Source: Nesterenkonia sp. E16_10 | Lineage (GTDB): Bacteria > Actinomycetota > Actinomycetes > Actinomycetales > Micrococcaceae | Length of the DNA stretch: 64,000 bases | Direction: 5' to 3' | Assembly: GCF_017347085.1 (NCBI RefSeq) | Contig: NZ_JADPSA010000048.1 | Location: 62,001-126,000, forward strand | Shown here: positions 24,685-32,824 of the stretch, piece after piece | Layout of the letters: each line of letters begins with the position of its first letter | How positions within the stretch are numbered: position 1 is the first letter of the stretch | The notes under the pieces: model-generated | Seen by the model: the letters and a program-made list of their open reading frames with translations, nothing else | The model's database searches: none | What the model was told of the DNA's origin: nothing | Position numbers and translations under genes: made by a program

Positions 24685-25395
24685 ATGACCCTGACCTCCC
24701 GGCGCCGTGCATATGCCCGGCTCAGCGCTGGCTGCCTCGGGCTCGCGGTGCTGATCGTCGGCTGCGGCTCTCCAGATCCAGCTCCGGAGGAGCCGGAGGC
24801 GCCGAGCAACGCGATCCAGCAGCCCGAGGTCGAGGCTGACGACTCGGTGCGGCTTCCGCTGGCCATGGTGAGCCCCGACGGGCAGGCTCAGGCGGCTCCG
24901 CTGGACGGCAATGGCACCCTGGAGGACGAACAGGCCCCCGGCAGCCCGGTGGAGGAGACCCCTGAGGGCACCGCCGCGCAGGAGATCGAGATTGCCCGGA
25001 CCGCGCCCTTCGGCTGTGACGACACCGTCTCGGTGGTCCGCTCCGTGCCGATGGTCACCGAGGACCCCGCGACGGCGGCCCTGGAGTTCCTGATCGATGA
25101 CCAGCTCTCCTCCCACGGCTCACCGGCGTTCCTGAACCCGCTCGCCGCCTCCGAGGAGCTCAGCGTGGAATCGGTGGAGGTCGAAGGCGATCTGGTGCGC
25201 GTGGCCCTGAGCGGCGAGCCGGTCACCGAGGGGGAATGTCAGTCCTGGCAGATCCTGACCCAGATCGAGACCACGGCCCGCGTCGCGACCGGGGCCAGCT
25301 CCAGCGAAGTCACCGTGGACGCCGAGCCGCTGGCCGAGCTGTTCGGGCTTCCGGCCGACCGGGAGCCCCTGGAGATCCTGGAAGTCACCCGCTAG
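24685..25395 (+). CDS. GerMN-domain lipoprotein
   Basis: A 236-residue lipoprotein. The signal peptide carries lipobox LIVGC (Cys about 26), followed by an acidic, Pro/Glu-rich linker. The C-terminal GerMN-like domain (about 110-230) includes ALEFLIDDQLSSHGSPAFLNPL and SVEVEGDLVRVALSG. In Gram-positives GerMN lipoproteins sit at the cell surface; in non-spore-formers the function is poorly known. ATG 24685 is preceded by TATTGT six bases upstream, compatible with a leaderless mRNA. The stop overlaps the E2 gene stop (CTAG). Confidence 0.8.
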   Translation: MTLTSRRRAYARLSAGCLGLAVLIVGCGSPDPAPEEPEAPSNAIQQPEVEADDSVRLPLAMVSPDGQAQAAPLDGNGTLEDEQAPGSPVEETPEGTAAQEIEIARTAPFGCDDTVSVVRSVPMVTEDPATAALEFLIDDQLSSHGSPAFLNPLAASEELSVESVEVEGDLVRVALSGEPVTEGECQSWQILTQIETTARVATGASSSEVTVDAEPLAELFGLPADREPLEILEVTR

Positions 25396-26897
25396 TCGAT
25401 CAGCAGGCCCGGCTGCTCCATGACCGCGGCGACGTCGGAGATGAACCGCCCGGCGAGATCGCCGTCGATCAGCCGGTGATCGAAGGAACCGCCGATCACC
25501 ATGACATCGCGCGGCACGATCTGTCCCTCCACGACCCAGGGCTTCTTCCGCACCGCGCCGAGCGCCACGATCGAGGCCTGGCCCGGGGGAAGGATCGGGG
25601 TTCCGCTGTCCAGTCCGAGGCTGCCGATGTTGGTGATCGAGACGGTGCCGCCCTGCATCTCTCCCGGAGTGGTCCTGCCTTCGCGGGCGTCGATGGTCAG
25701 CTGGGTCAGCGCCGCGGCCAGACCGCGGGTGTTGAAGGCATGGGCCTCGTGGATCACCGGCACCACCAGCCCCCGCGGGGTCGCGGCGGCGATCCCGAGG
25801 TTCAGGTAGTTCCGCAAGGTGTAGTGCGTGTCATGCCAGGTGGCATTGACCTGCGGGTTGCGCCGAGCCGCCCAGATGATCGCCTTGGCCGCGAAGAGCA
25901 TCGGGGACACGCTGAGCCCGGCATAGGAGGGGTCGTTCTTCAACGCCTGGCGCAGCTCCATGGTGCGGGTGACGTCGACCTCCTTGAACACCGAGACATG
26001 CGGCACGGTGGTCGCCGAGGCGGTCACGTTGCGCGCAGTGGCCTTGCGCACGCCACGGACCTGGATGTTCTCCTCGCGGGGCCCGTCATAGAGCAGGCCC
26101 GCCTCCTCCGGGGTGGTCTTGCGCCGCCCCGGGGCAGGCGCCCCGGGCGCGGGGACCTGGCCGGAGGCGCGCTGTTCCAGCTTCTGCCTCGCCTGACGCT
26201 CCACGTCGTCCCGGGTGATCTGCCCGTTGCGTCCGGAGCCGACGAGCTCCCAGACGGCGACGCCGAGCCGCTTGGCCAGGGCCCTCACCGGAGGGCTGGC
26301 CCTGGCGACGATGTCGGCGATGTCGGGGTAGCCGCCGCCGGCAGGTGCCGGGGAAGCGATATCGAGACCCTCCAGGTCCACCAGGTCAGGTGAGGTGGAC
26401 CGGGTGCGTGTGCGGCGCACGGCGGAGTCCGCCTTGGGACCGGAGCCCACCAGGGCTTCGTTCTGCGCAGGGCTCTCCGGGGCCTCCCGGGCGGCAGCGT
26501 CGCGCTCGGCACCCTCACGCTTCTGGGCGGCGGACTTCTTCGCCCGGGCCGAGCGTGAGCGGCCCGGCTTCTCTTCGGCGGCGGGCGGCTCGGCGGGCTC
26601 CTGCGCCGCGGGCTCGGCGGCCGCTTCCGGGGCAGAGCCCGCGTCCGGCGTCGCTTCACCCTCGGCGGCGATCCGGATCAGCGGCGCCCCCACCTCGAGC
26701 GTCTCGCCCTCTGCGGCGAGCAGCTCGGTGACCACCCCGGCGAAGGGCACCGGCAGCTCGACCAGCGACTTGGCGGTCTCGATCTCGACCACGATGTCGT
26801 TGACCTCGACGGTCGCACCCACGGTGGTGCGCCAGGTGACGACCTCGGCCTCGGTCAGGCCCTCGCCGACGTCGGGAAGGTTGAAGGTCTCAGCCAT
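25392..26897 (-). CDS. bkdC: Branched-chain 2-oxoacid dehydrogenase E2 (dihydrolipoyl acyltransferase)
   Basis: A 501-residue E2 subunit transferring acyl groups to CoA. One lipoyl domain occupies about 1-77 with lipoyl Lys in VEIETAKSLVELP (about 44). An Ala/Glu-rich linker follows. The peripheral subunit-binding domain is at about 205-240 (VRALAKRLGVAVWELVGSG), and the catalytic domain ends in SFDHRLIDGDLAGRF, containing the His-x3-Asp-Gly active site. It lies two bases after the E1beta gene. The branched-chain assignment follows from the separate E1alpha and E1beta subunits; a pyruvate or acetoin substrate cannot be excluded. Confidence 0.92.
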   Translation of the reverse strand: MAETFNLPDVGEGLTEAEVVTWRTTVGATVEVNDIVVEIETAKSLVELPVPFAGVVTELLAAEGETLEVGAPLIRIAAEGEATPDAGSAPEAAAEPAAQEPAEPPAAEEKPGRSRSARAKKSAAQKREGAERDAAAREAPESPAQNEALVGSGPKADSAVRRTRTRSTSPDLVDLEGLDIASPAPAGGGYPDIADIVARASPPVRALAKRLGVAVWELVGSGRNGQITRDDVERQARQKLEQRASGQVPAPGAPAPGRRKTTPEEAGLLYDGPREENIQVRGVRKATARNVTASATTVPHVSVFKEVDVTRTMELRQALKNDPSYAGLSVSPMLFAAKAIIWAARRNPQVNATWHDTHYTLRNYLNLGIAAATPRGLVVPVIHEAHAFNTRGLAAALTQLTIDAREGRTTPGEMQGGTVSITNIGSLGLDSGTPILPPGQASIVALGAVRKKPWVVEGQIVPRDVMVIGGSFDHRLIDGDLAGRFISDVAAVMEQPGLLID

Positions 26898-26899
26898 GC

Positions 26900-27895
26900 T
26901 CAGGCACTCCTCTGGTAGCTGAAGCTGCGGTCCACGGCCTCGAGCATCCGGTCGATGTCCGGAAGGTACCGGTGCTCCTGGGCTGAGGGTGGATACGGCA
27001 TATGGAATCCGCCCACGCGCAGCACCGGTGCCAGCAGCCGGTGGTGCGCCCGCTCGGCGACCCGTGCGGCGATCTCGCCGCCGATGCCGCCGAAGGTCGG
27101 CGCCTCGTGGGCGACGATGAGCCGCTGGGTCTTCGCCGCGGAGCGCGCGATGGTCTCGTCGTCGAGCGGGCTGATCGAGCGGATGTCCACCACCTCGATG
27201 CTGCGGCTCTCGGCGCGGGCGGCCTCGGCGGCGGCCAGCGCCACCGGAACCAGCGGGCCGTAGGTGGCGATGGTGGCGTCGGTGCCCTCGCGGAGCACCT
27301 GGGCGCGGAACGCGTCCGGCGCCGGGTTGTCCAGGTCGACCTTCCCCTTGAGCCAGTAGCGTCGCTTCGGCTCCAGGATGATCACCGGGTCATCGCTGAC
27401 GATCGCCTGACGAGTCATCCAATAGGCGTCCTGCGGGTTGGACGGGGCCAGGATGCGCAGCCCGGCGGTGTGCGCGAAGAGCGCCTCCGGGGATTCCGAA
27501 TGGTGCTCGATCGACCCGATGTGTCCGCCGTAGGGCAGCCGAATCGTGACCGGGACCTTGACCCGACCGTCGGTGCGGTTGTGCATCTTCGCCAGCTGGG
27601 TGGTGATCTGGTTGAACGCGGGGAAGACGAAGCCGTCGAACTGGATCTCGGCCACCGGGCGGTAGCCGCGCATCGCCATGCCGATGCTGGTACCGACGAT
27701 GCCGGACTCCGCCAGCGGGGAGTCGATCACCCGGTGGGGGCCGAACTCGGCCTGCAGCCCCTCGGTGACCCGGAAGACTCCGCCGAGCGCGCCGATGTCC
27801 TCGCCGATGAGCAGCGTCTTCTGGTCCGCGGCGAGCTCATCGCGCAGGGCCGCGGTGATCGCCTTGGCCATGACCATCTCTTTGATCGCGCTCAT
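26900..27895 (-). CDS. bkdB: 2-oxoacid dehydrogenase E1 beta subunit
   Basis: A 331-residue E1beta chain that completes the thiamine-diphosphate active site with E1alpha. Landmarks are LLIGEDIGALGGVFRVTEGL (about 29-48), VIDSPLAESGIVG, IRLPYGGHIGSIEHHSESPEA and ILEPKRRYW. ATG 27895 overlaps the E1alpha stop as ATGA. A longer upstream reading to 28132 merely shadows E1alpha. The C-terminal half is a transketolase-C domain. Confidence 0.95.
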   Translation of the reverse strand: MSAIKEMVMAKAITAALRDELAADQKTLLIGEDIGALGGVFRVTEGLQAEFGPHRVIDSPLAESGIVGTSIGMAMRGYRPVAEIQFDGFVFPAFNQITTQLAKMHNRTDGRVKVPVTIRLPYGGHIGSIEHHSESPEALFAHTAGLRILAPSNPQDAYWMTRQAIVSDDPVIILEPKRRYWLKGKVDLDNPAPDAFRAQVLREGTDATIATYGPLVPVALAAAEAARAESRSIEVVDIRSISPLDDETIARSAAKTQRLIVAHEAPTFGGIGGEIAARVAERAHHRLLAPVLRVGGFHMPYPPSAQEHRYLPDIDRMLEAVDRSFSYQRSA

Positions 27896-29091
27896 CCTGC
27901 GGTGCCCGCCTCCGTCTGCTCTTCCGCGAATCCTGCTTCGTAGTCCTTCAGCCAGGCCTTCTCGGTCTCCACCTGGCGGTGCGGCTCCGAGTACACGGTG
28001 TCGAAGACGCGGTCCAGGTCGATCGGCTCCAGGGCCAGCACGGACTTGCGCATGTCCGCCGCGAGGTCCTTGTACTCGGCGTCGACCTCGGCGAAGAAGC
28101 CCTCGTCGGCGTGGCCTGCGGAGCTGAGCCACGAGCGGTAGCGCGCGATCGGGTCCCGGCCCTTCCAGAGCTCCTCCTCCTCGGAGCTGCGGTACTTCGT
28201 GGGGTCATCGGCGGTGGTGTGGGCGCCCATCCGGTAGGTGACCGATTCGATGAGCTTGGGCCCGCTGCCGGCCCGGATATCCCCGGAGAGCTTGGACGCC
28301 ACCGCGTAGCTGGCGAGCACATCGTTGCCGTCGACCCGCACGCCTTCGAACCCGTAGCCCTTGGCGCGATTGACCAGCGGTCCGCGGGACTGGGTCCGGG
28401 TGGGCACCGAGATCGCCCAGTGGTTGTTCTGGATGAAGTAGAGCAGCGGCAGCTCATAGGAGGCGGCGAAGACCATGGATTCGTGGGCGTCGCCCTGGCT
28501 GGTGGCGCCGTCGCCGATGCAGGCCACGACGATCTCGTCCTCGGCGCGGTCCCGGGGCACGCTGTCGGTGCGCCGGTCCTGCTTGATGCCCATGGCCCAG
28601 CCGGCGGCGTGCAGGGTCTGCGAGGCCAGCACCAGGGTGTAGACGTGGAAGTTGTGCTCGCGCGGGTCCCAGCCGGTGTGCCGGGTGGCCCGGAACATGG
28701 TCAGCAGCTCCTCGGGGGAGATTCCGCGGTAGAGCGCCATGGCGTGCTCGCGGTAGGTGGGGAAGACCATGTCGGAGGACTTGATCGCCGCGATGGTGCC
28801 CACCTGGGCGGCCTCCTGGCCCAGCGCCGGGGCCCAGAGCGCCAGCTGTCCCTGACGCTGCAGCGAGGTGGCCTCGGCGTCGAGCCGACGCTCCATCGCC
28901 ATATAGCGATAGAGCTCGCGCAGCTTCTCGGCGCTCAGCTCCGCGATGAACGGGCTGTAGACCTCGTTCTCGGCGAGCTTCCCCTCCGGGGTGAGCAGCT
29001 GGACGGGCTGCACCTCTTCTGGCTGCACAGTGTGATCCTCTCCGACGGCACCGCTGATCGACGCCCTGCGGGCAGGACGACCATCGCTCAT
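27892..29091 (-). CDS. bkdA: 2-oxoacid dehydrogenase E1 alpha subunit
   Basis: A 399-residue thiamine-diphosphate-dependent decarboxylase. The ThDP motif is GDGATSQGDAHES to FIQNNHWAIS (about 195-230). The phosphorylation-loop-like segment YRMGAHTTADDPTKYR follows at about 290. ATG 29091 is chosen; an alternative GTG at 29133 would overlap the aminotransferase by 28 bases and adds residues with no conservation evident. It is the first dehydrogenase gene after hisC and probably cotranscribed with it. Confidence 0.93.
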   Translation of the reverse strand: MSDGRPARRASISGAVGEDHTVQPEEVQPVQLLTPEGKLAENEVYSPFIAELSAEKLRELYRYMAMERRLDAEATSLQRQGQLALWAPALGQEAAQVGTIAAIKSSDMVFPTYREHAMALYRGISPEELLTMFRATRHTGWDPREHNFHVYTLVLASQTLHAAGWAMGIKQDRRTDSVPRDRAEDEIVVACIGDGATSQGDAHESMVFAASYELPLLYFIQNNHWAISVPTRTQSRGPLVNRAKGYGFEGVRVDGNDVLASYAVASKLSGDIRAGSGPKLIESVTYRMGAHTTADDPTKYRSSEEEELWKGRDPIARYRSWLSSAGHADEGFFAEVDAEYKDLAADMRKSVLALEPIDLDRVFDTVYSEPHRQVETEKAWLKDYEAGFAEEQTEAGTAG

Positions 29092-29105
29092 TGTGTCAGC
29101 TCGAC

Positions 29106-30212
29106 TCAGGCTTGGAATCTGTAGGTCCGGCACAACTCGATGAACCGATCGTTGGCCTCGACCTCACCGATCGTGACTCGCACACCCTCACCGTTGAAGC
29201 CACGGACCGCCAGCGCCTGGAGCCCGGCAGCCTCGGCGAAGGCGGCGGTCTGCTCCCCGAGCGGGAGCCAGACGAAGTTGCCCTGGGCCTCGGGGATGCT
29301 CCAGCCGGCTTCGGCCAGCGCCGCAGTGACCCGGTCGCGCTCGGAGACCAGGGAGTCCACCCGCTCAAGGACCTGGTCGAGATGTTCCAGCGAGGCCAGC
29401 GCCGCGACCTCGGCCACGGTGGACACGCTGAAGGGTGCCGCGACCACCCGCAGGTGGCGGGTGATCTCCGGGCCGGCGATCGAGTAGCCGACGCGCAGCG
29501 CAGCCAGGCCGTGCGCCTTCGAGAAGGTCCGCAGCACCGCCACATTGGGGTGCTTCCGGTACAGCGCGAGCGCATCCAGCGGATCCTCGGTGCGGACGAA
29601 CTCCTGGTAGGCCTCATCGATGACCACGACGACGTCGCCGGGCACCTTGGCCAGGAACGCCTCCACCTCGTGGTGCCGCAGCGCCGGGCCGGTGGGATTG
29701 TTCGGGGTGCACAGCATCAGCACCTTGGTCTTCTCGGTGATCGCCGCGAGCATCGCCTCGAGGTCGTGTCGCCCGTCTTCGAGCACCGGGACCGTGACGT
29801 CCTTGGCGCCGGCGGTGCGCACCACGATCGGGTAGGCCTCGAAGGAGCGCCAGGCGTAGATGACCTCGTCCTGGCTGCCGTCGCTGTTGGATCCGGCGAA
29901 GGCGTTGATGATCTGGGTCAGCGCCCCGAGGCTGCCGGTGCCGGCCACGATGTCTTCCACCGGGACGTCCAGGAGCTTCGCGAGCCCGGCACGCAGGTTC
30001 TCGGCGTTGGGGTGCGGGTAGCGGTGCAGGGTGTCCACTTCCGCCATGGCCCGGGCCACCTCGGGAACCGGCCCCAGCGGGTTCTCATTGGAGGAGAGCT
30101 TGAACGGCGTGAGCCCCTCGGCCGCCTGTGGCGGCTTGCCTGCGGCATAGGCGGGCAGAAGGCTGACGCTTTCCCGTGGGGTGATCGACCCGGCGCGTGA
30201 GAACATAGTCAT
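29106..30212 (-). CDS. Histidinol-phosphate/aromatic aminotransferase (HisC family)
   Basis: A 368-residue PLP aminotransferase. Landmarks are FKLSSNENPLGP (substrate loop), MLCTPNNPTGPAL (about 175-187), VVIDEAYQEFV and the PLP Lys in LRTFSKAHGLAALRVGY (about 230). Length and motifs fit HisC or the aromatic aminotransferase Pat. Next to a 2-oxoacid dehydrogenase, it may serve amino-acid catabolism rather than histidine synthesis. ATG 30212 lies seven bases after TAGGAT, consistent with a leaderless mRNA; readings to 30284 overlap the divergent gene. Confidence 0.88.
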   Translation of the reverse strand: MTMFSRAGSITPRESVSLLPAYAAGKPPQAAEGLTPFKLSSNENPLGPVPEVARAMAEVDTLHRYPHPNAENLRAGLAKLLDVPVEDIVAGTGSLGALTQIINAFAGSNSDGSQDEVIYAWRSFEAYPIVVRTAGAKDVTVPVLEDGRHDLEAMLAAITEKTKVLMLCTPNNPTGPALRHHEVEAFLAKVPGDVVVVIDEAYQEFVRTEDPLDALALYRKHPNVAVLRTFSKAHGLAALRVGYSIAGPEITRHLRVVAAPFSVSTVAEVAALASLEHLDQVLERVDSLVSERDRVTAALAEAGWSIPEAQGNFVWLPLGEQTAAFAEAAGLQALAVRGFNGEGVRVTIGEVEANDRFIELCRTYRFQA

Positions 30213-30213
30213 C

Positions 30214-30603
30214 GTGAGAATCCTACTGGCAATTATTCTGAATGCCCTGGCCCTCGCCGCCGCGGCCTTCCTCATTCCCGGCATCTACATGGACGGCGCC
30301 GAACAGGGCACCGGGGTGACGATCCTGGCCTTCCTCTTCGTGGGAGCCGTCTTCGGTCTGGTCAATGTGGTCATCAAGCCGATCATCTCGCTGCTCTCAC
30401 TTCCGATCACCTGCCTGACCCTGGGCCTGTTCGCCGTGGTCATCAATGCGGGCATGCTGATGCTCACCGCCTGGCTGACCTCCTGGACTCCGGTGCACTT
30501 CGTGGTCGAGGACTTCTTCTGGAGCGCGGTGCTGGGCTCGATCGTCGTGGCCCTGGTCTCGGCGCTGCTCAACCGTTTCATCCTGCGCCCGCTCGAGGCC
30601 TGA
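30214..30603 (+). CDS. Four-helix membrane protein (phage holin family 4-like, PF04020)
   Basis: A 129-residue integral membrane protein with four hydrophobic helices (about 1-22, 32-56, 58-85, 98-122). The central motif FGLVNVVIKPIISLLSLPITCLTLGLF has the NxxIKP..LPIT..T.G pattern of the YvlD/PF04020 group; only the pieces NVVIKPI and LPITCLTLGLF are quoted as diagnostic. It is a housekeeping membrane family, not evidence of a phage. GTG 30214 is favoured; a GTG at 30181 is an alternative. Its 3' half is overlapped in antisense by the hydrolase gene. Confidence 0.8.
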   Translation: MRILLAIILNALALAAAAFLIPGIYMDGAEQGTGVTILAFLFVGAVFGLVNVVIKPIISLLSLPITCLTLGLFAVVINAGMLMLTAWLTSWTPVHFVVEDFFWSAVLGSIVVALVSALLNRFILRPLEA

Positions 30604-32064
30604 TCCGCCTCCCGCGGGGTCCTGATCCAGGCCTCCGGCCAGCTCCGCGATGACCTCCTCGAGCTCATCCACCCCCGTCGAGTCCCATTCGGTGGAATAG
30701 ACCGTGGCGCCGTGGTCTCCCCGCAACGAATCGTTGAGCTCCGCGAGGTGGGCGCGCTGACCCACATCCAGGTGTTGTGACTCCTGGGCCTCGAGGAGCC
30801 GAATGGCCTCGATGTTGTGCGCGTAGTCGTGGCTGGCACCGAAGACTCCCCCGGGCTCGGCCTGCGGGTCCTGATGCTCATAGCTGATCTGGACCCGCTC
30901 AGCGGAGAGCTCGCTCGGTGCGCCCAGCAGCTTCGGAACCGGGTCGTTGGCGTCCTGGAAGCTGGTGGTCCTGACCCCGGGAAGCGTCGTGCCTTCTCGC
31001 GCCGGGGCCGCCACGGTGGCCACCTGGGAGATTCGGTACCTGCTGGCCAGCCTGCCGCCGGCGGCGATGTTGCGCGCATGCAGTCCACCCAGCGAGTACC
31101 CGGTGATGACCAGCTCGTCCCCCGGCTGGGCCCCGGAGCCCTGCAGCGCCTGATCGATCACCTCCTGCAGGTGTGCCGAATCGTTGGTTCCGGCGTCCAG
31201 CAGGCTGCTGAGCCCACGGCCCGCGCTCAGGTCCAGCTCACCCCGTGCCAGGTCGTCCCGGTCGATCTCCTCCAGACCTTCGGGAAGCTCCAGTCCTGGG
31301 AGGTGGATGACGTGCCGGGCGCGACCCCCGGGCTGGGGTCGGGAGGAGATGCTGAAGTCTCCGAGCCTCGCGACCTCGGCCTGCGCCTGCAGGTGCTCAC
31401 TGAGCGTGTTCACCTCGGTCGCCGCGAGGGCTTGGGTCTCCCGGCTCAGGCGCTGCCTGCTCTCCCTGGAGATCCGGCGAGCCTTTTCCAGCAGCGACTG
31501 ATGCACCAGTCCCAAGGCCTCCCGGGAGGAGCGCAGCACCGGCTGCTTCCTGGCGAGCCGCTTCAGCAGCAGTTGGAACCCCTGACCCAGGTTCACCAGA
31601 GCAGTACGGCCCCAGGCGTCGGCGAGCGCCTTGTCCCCCTGGGGATCCAGCAGGTGTGGCTGGATCTGCGGGTACTGTCCCAGGTGTCTGGCGGTGCCCA
31701 TCGACTGCACCAGCAGCGCCTCGATCTCCCGGTAGCGCCCGTGCGCGATGCCCACGGCGCGCGCGGTCTCCCCCATGGCCCAGGCAGCCACCGAGGTCTC
31801 GGCCAGGCTGATCCCGAGCTGCGCCCCCAGCAGCGGGATCCTGAAATGCAGCGCGATCCCAGCGACCGATCCGAACAGCTCCGCGCTGATGCCGCTGAGC
31901 GCGCGGCCCTGCTCCTCCGCAAGGGCCTCGGCGCGGCTCAGGCTCTGGGCCGCGGCCTGCAGGCTCTGGAGCACCAGGTTCAGCTCGGTGGGACCCCCAT
32001 GGGCCTGCACGGTGTAGCTGCGCGGGGCGGGCTCGCCGTAGTGATCCTCGGTGATGACGAACAT
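30397..32064 (-). CDS. Alpha/beta-hydrolase with long helical N-terminal domain
   Basis: A 555-residue protein. Residues 1-235 are helical and Ala/Leu/Gln/Arg-rich, without a signal peptide. Residues 240-475 form a lipase-like hydrolase: nucleophile Ser in GYSLGGLHARNIA (about 345), candidate Asp in TSFQDANDPVPKL, and His in GASHDYAHN. The last 70 residues are hydrophilic, low-complexity and lie antisense to the four-helix membrane protein gene, so the reading frame may have extended after loss of an earlier stop. It begins six bases after a WXG-like gene. A secreted or toxin-like lipase is possible; substrate unknown. Confidence 0.75.
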   Translation of the reverse strand: MFVITEDHYGEPAPRSYTVQAHGGPTELNLVLQSLQAAAQSLSRAEALAEEQGRALSGISAELFGSVAGIALHFRIPLLGAQLGISLAETSVAAWAMGETARAVGIAHGRYREIEALLVQSMGTARHLGQYPQIQPHLLDPQGDKALADAWGRTALVNLGQGFQLLLKRLARKQPVLRSSREALGLVHQSLLEKARRISRESRQRLSRETQALAATEVNTLSEHLQAQAEVARLGDFSISSRPQPGGRARHVIHLPGLELPEGLEEIDRDDLARGELDLSAGRGLSSLLDAGTNDSAHLQEVIDQALQGSGAQPGDELVITGYSLGGLHARNIAAGGRLASRYRISQVATVAAPAREGTTLPGVRTTSFQDANDPVPKLLGAPSELSAERVQISYEHQDPQAEPGGVFGASHDYAHNIEAIRLLEAQESQHLDVGQRAHLAELNDSLRGDHGATVYSTEWDSTGVDELEEVIAELAGGLDQDPAGGGSGLERAQDETVEQRRDQGHDDRAQHRAPEEVLDHEVHRSPGGQPGGEHQHARIDDHGEQAQGQAGDRK

Positions 32065-32070
32065 CGACGC

Positions 32071-32613
32071 TCACTCCCGTGCCGCCGCCAGGCGGGCCAG
32101 CGGAAGCCCGCCGTGGGACTGCACGAACCGCAGAAAGCCCTCGGCACTCTCCGAAGCCTCTCGCGCACCGCTCACCAGGGCCCGAGCCGCATGTTCAGCG
32201 CCGACCGCCGGCACCCCCACGCGGGCGGCGTCTGCGGCGTCCACCACAGCCCCCGCTACCACCCCTGCCACCACCCCCGTCACGACCCCCGTCGCATCCA
32301 GCGTCGCCTCCAGCGCCGCCGCCAGCACCCGCGCCTGGTCTGCCGCCCGGCGCAGATCTGCCGCGATCAGCCGGGCGCTGGCCGAGATCTCGGAGATCCT
32401 CGACTGCCGTCTGCGGCATTGCGCCACGTGGTGCACGGTCACGGCGAGGAAGGCCCGACCGGCGGGCGAATGCCACTGGACCTCCTCGGCTCCGGTCAGG
32501 ATGGCCTGCACACACTCCTCGGCTCGCTGCGCCACGACGTCCAGCCGCAGCGCCGCCTGCTCATGGTGCGCCGCGGCCTCATCAAACTGCGCGGCGGCCC
32601 GGGAGAAGACCAT
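32071..32613 (-). CDS. WXG100-like helical protein with glycine-zipper segment
   Basis: A 180-residue Ala-rich helical protein. VQWHSPAGRAFL (about 47-58) resembles the W-x-G turn region of WXG100/ESX-type proteins (here Trp-His-Ser-Pro-Ala-Gly). A segment GVVTGVVAGVVAGAVV (about 107-122) has the regular small-residue spacing of a glycine zipper. There is no signal peptide. ATG 32613 follows AGGAGCG. The gene sits six bases before the helical-hydrolase gene, so they likely work as a pair. Family assignment is inference from motif and context; no ESX secretion genes are in the window. Confidence 0.65.
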   Translation of the reverse strand: MVFSRAAAQFDEAAAHHEQAALRLDVVAQRAEECVQAILTGAEEVQWHSPAGRAFLAVTVHHVAQCRRRQSRISEISASARLIAADLRRAADQARVLAAALEATLDATGVVTGVVAGVVAGAVVDAADAARVGVPAVGAEHAARALVSGAREASESAEGFLRFVQSHGGLPLARLAAARE

Positions 32614-32824
32614 GGGTGCTCGCTCCTCATCTCGTCAGGGCCAATATCTCGTCAGGGCCGGTTGCGCGGTGATGCGGTGCTGGGCCGGCCTGCAACCAGC
32701 TGACACTGGCCAATCTAGGCACCCTCACCCGGCGGCGTCGGCGGTTCGCGCAGAGGGTGGAGTACCCGGGCGGGCGGCGTCGTCCTCGCCGGTGCTGGGG
32801 AAAACTCATGAAAGAATCCAAGCC

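Noticed and set aside
30214-30603. Phage holin hit suggesting a prophage
   Set aside because: PF04020-type proteins are common chromosomal membrane proteins. No integrase, capsid, terminase, attachment site or composition change is nearby.
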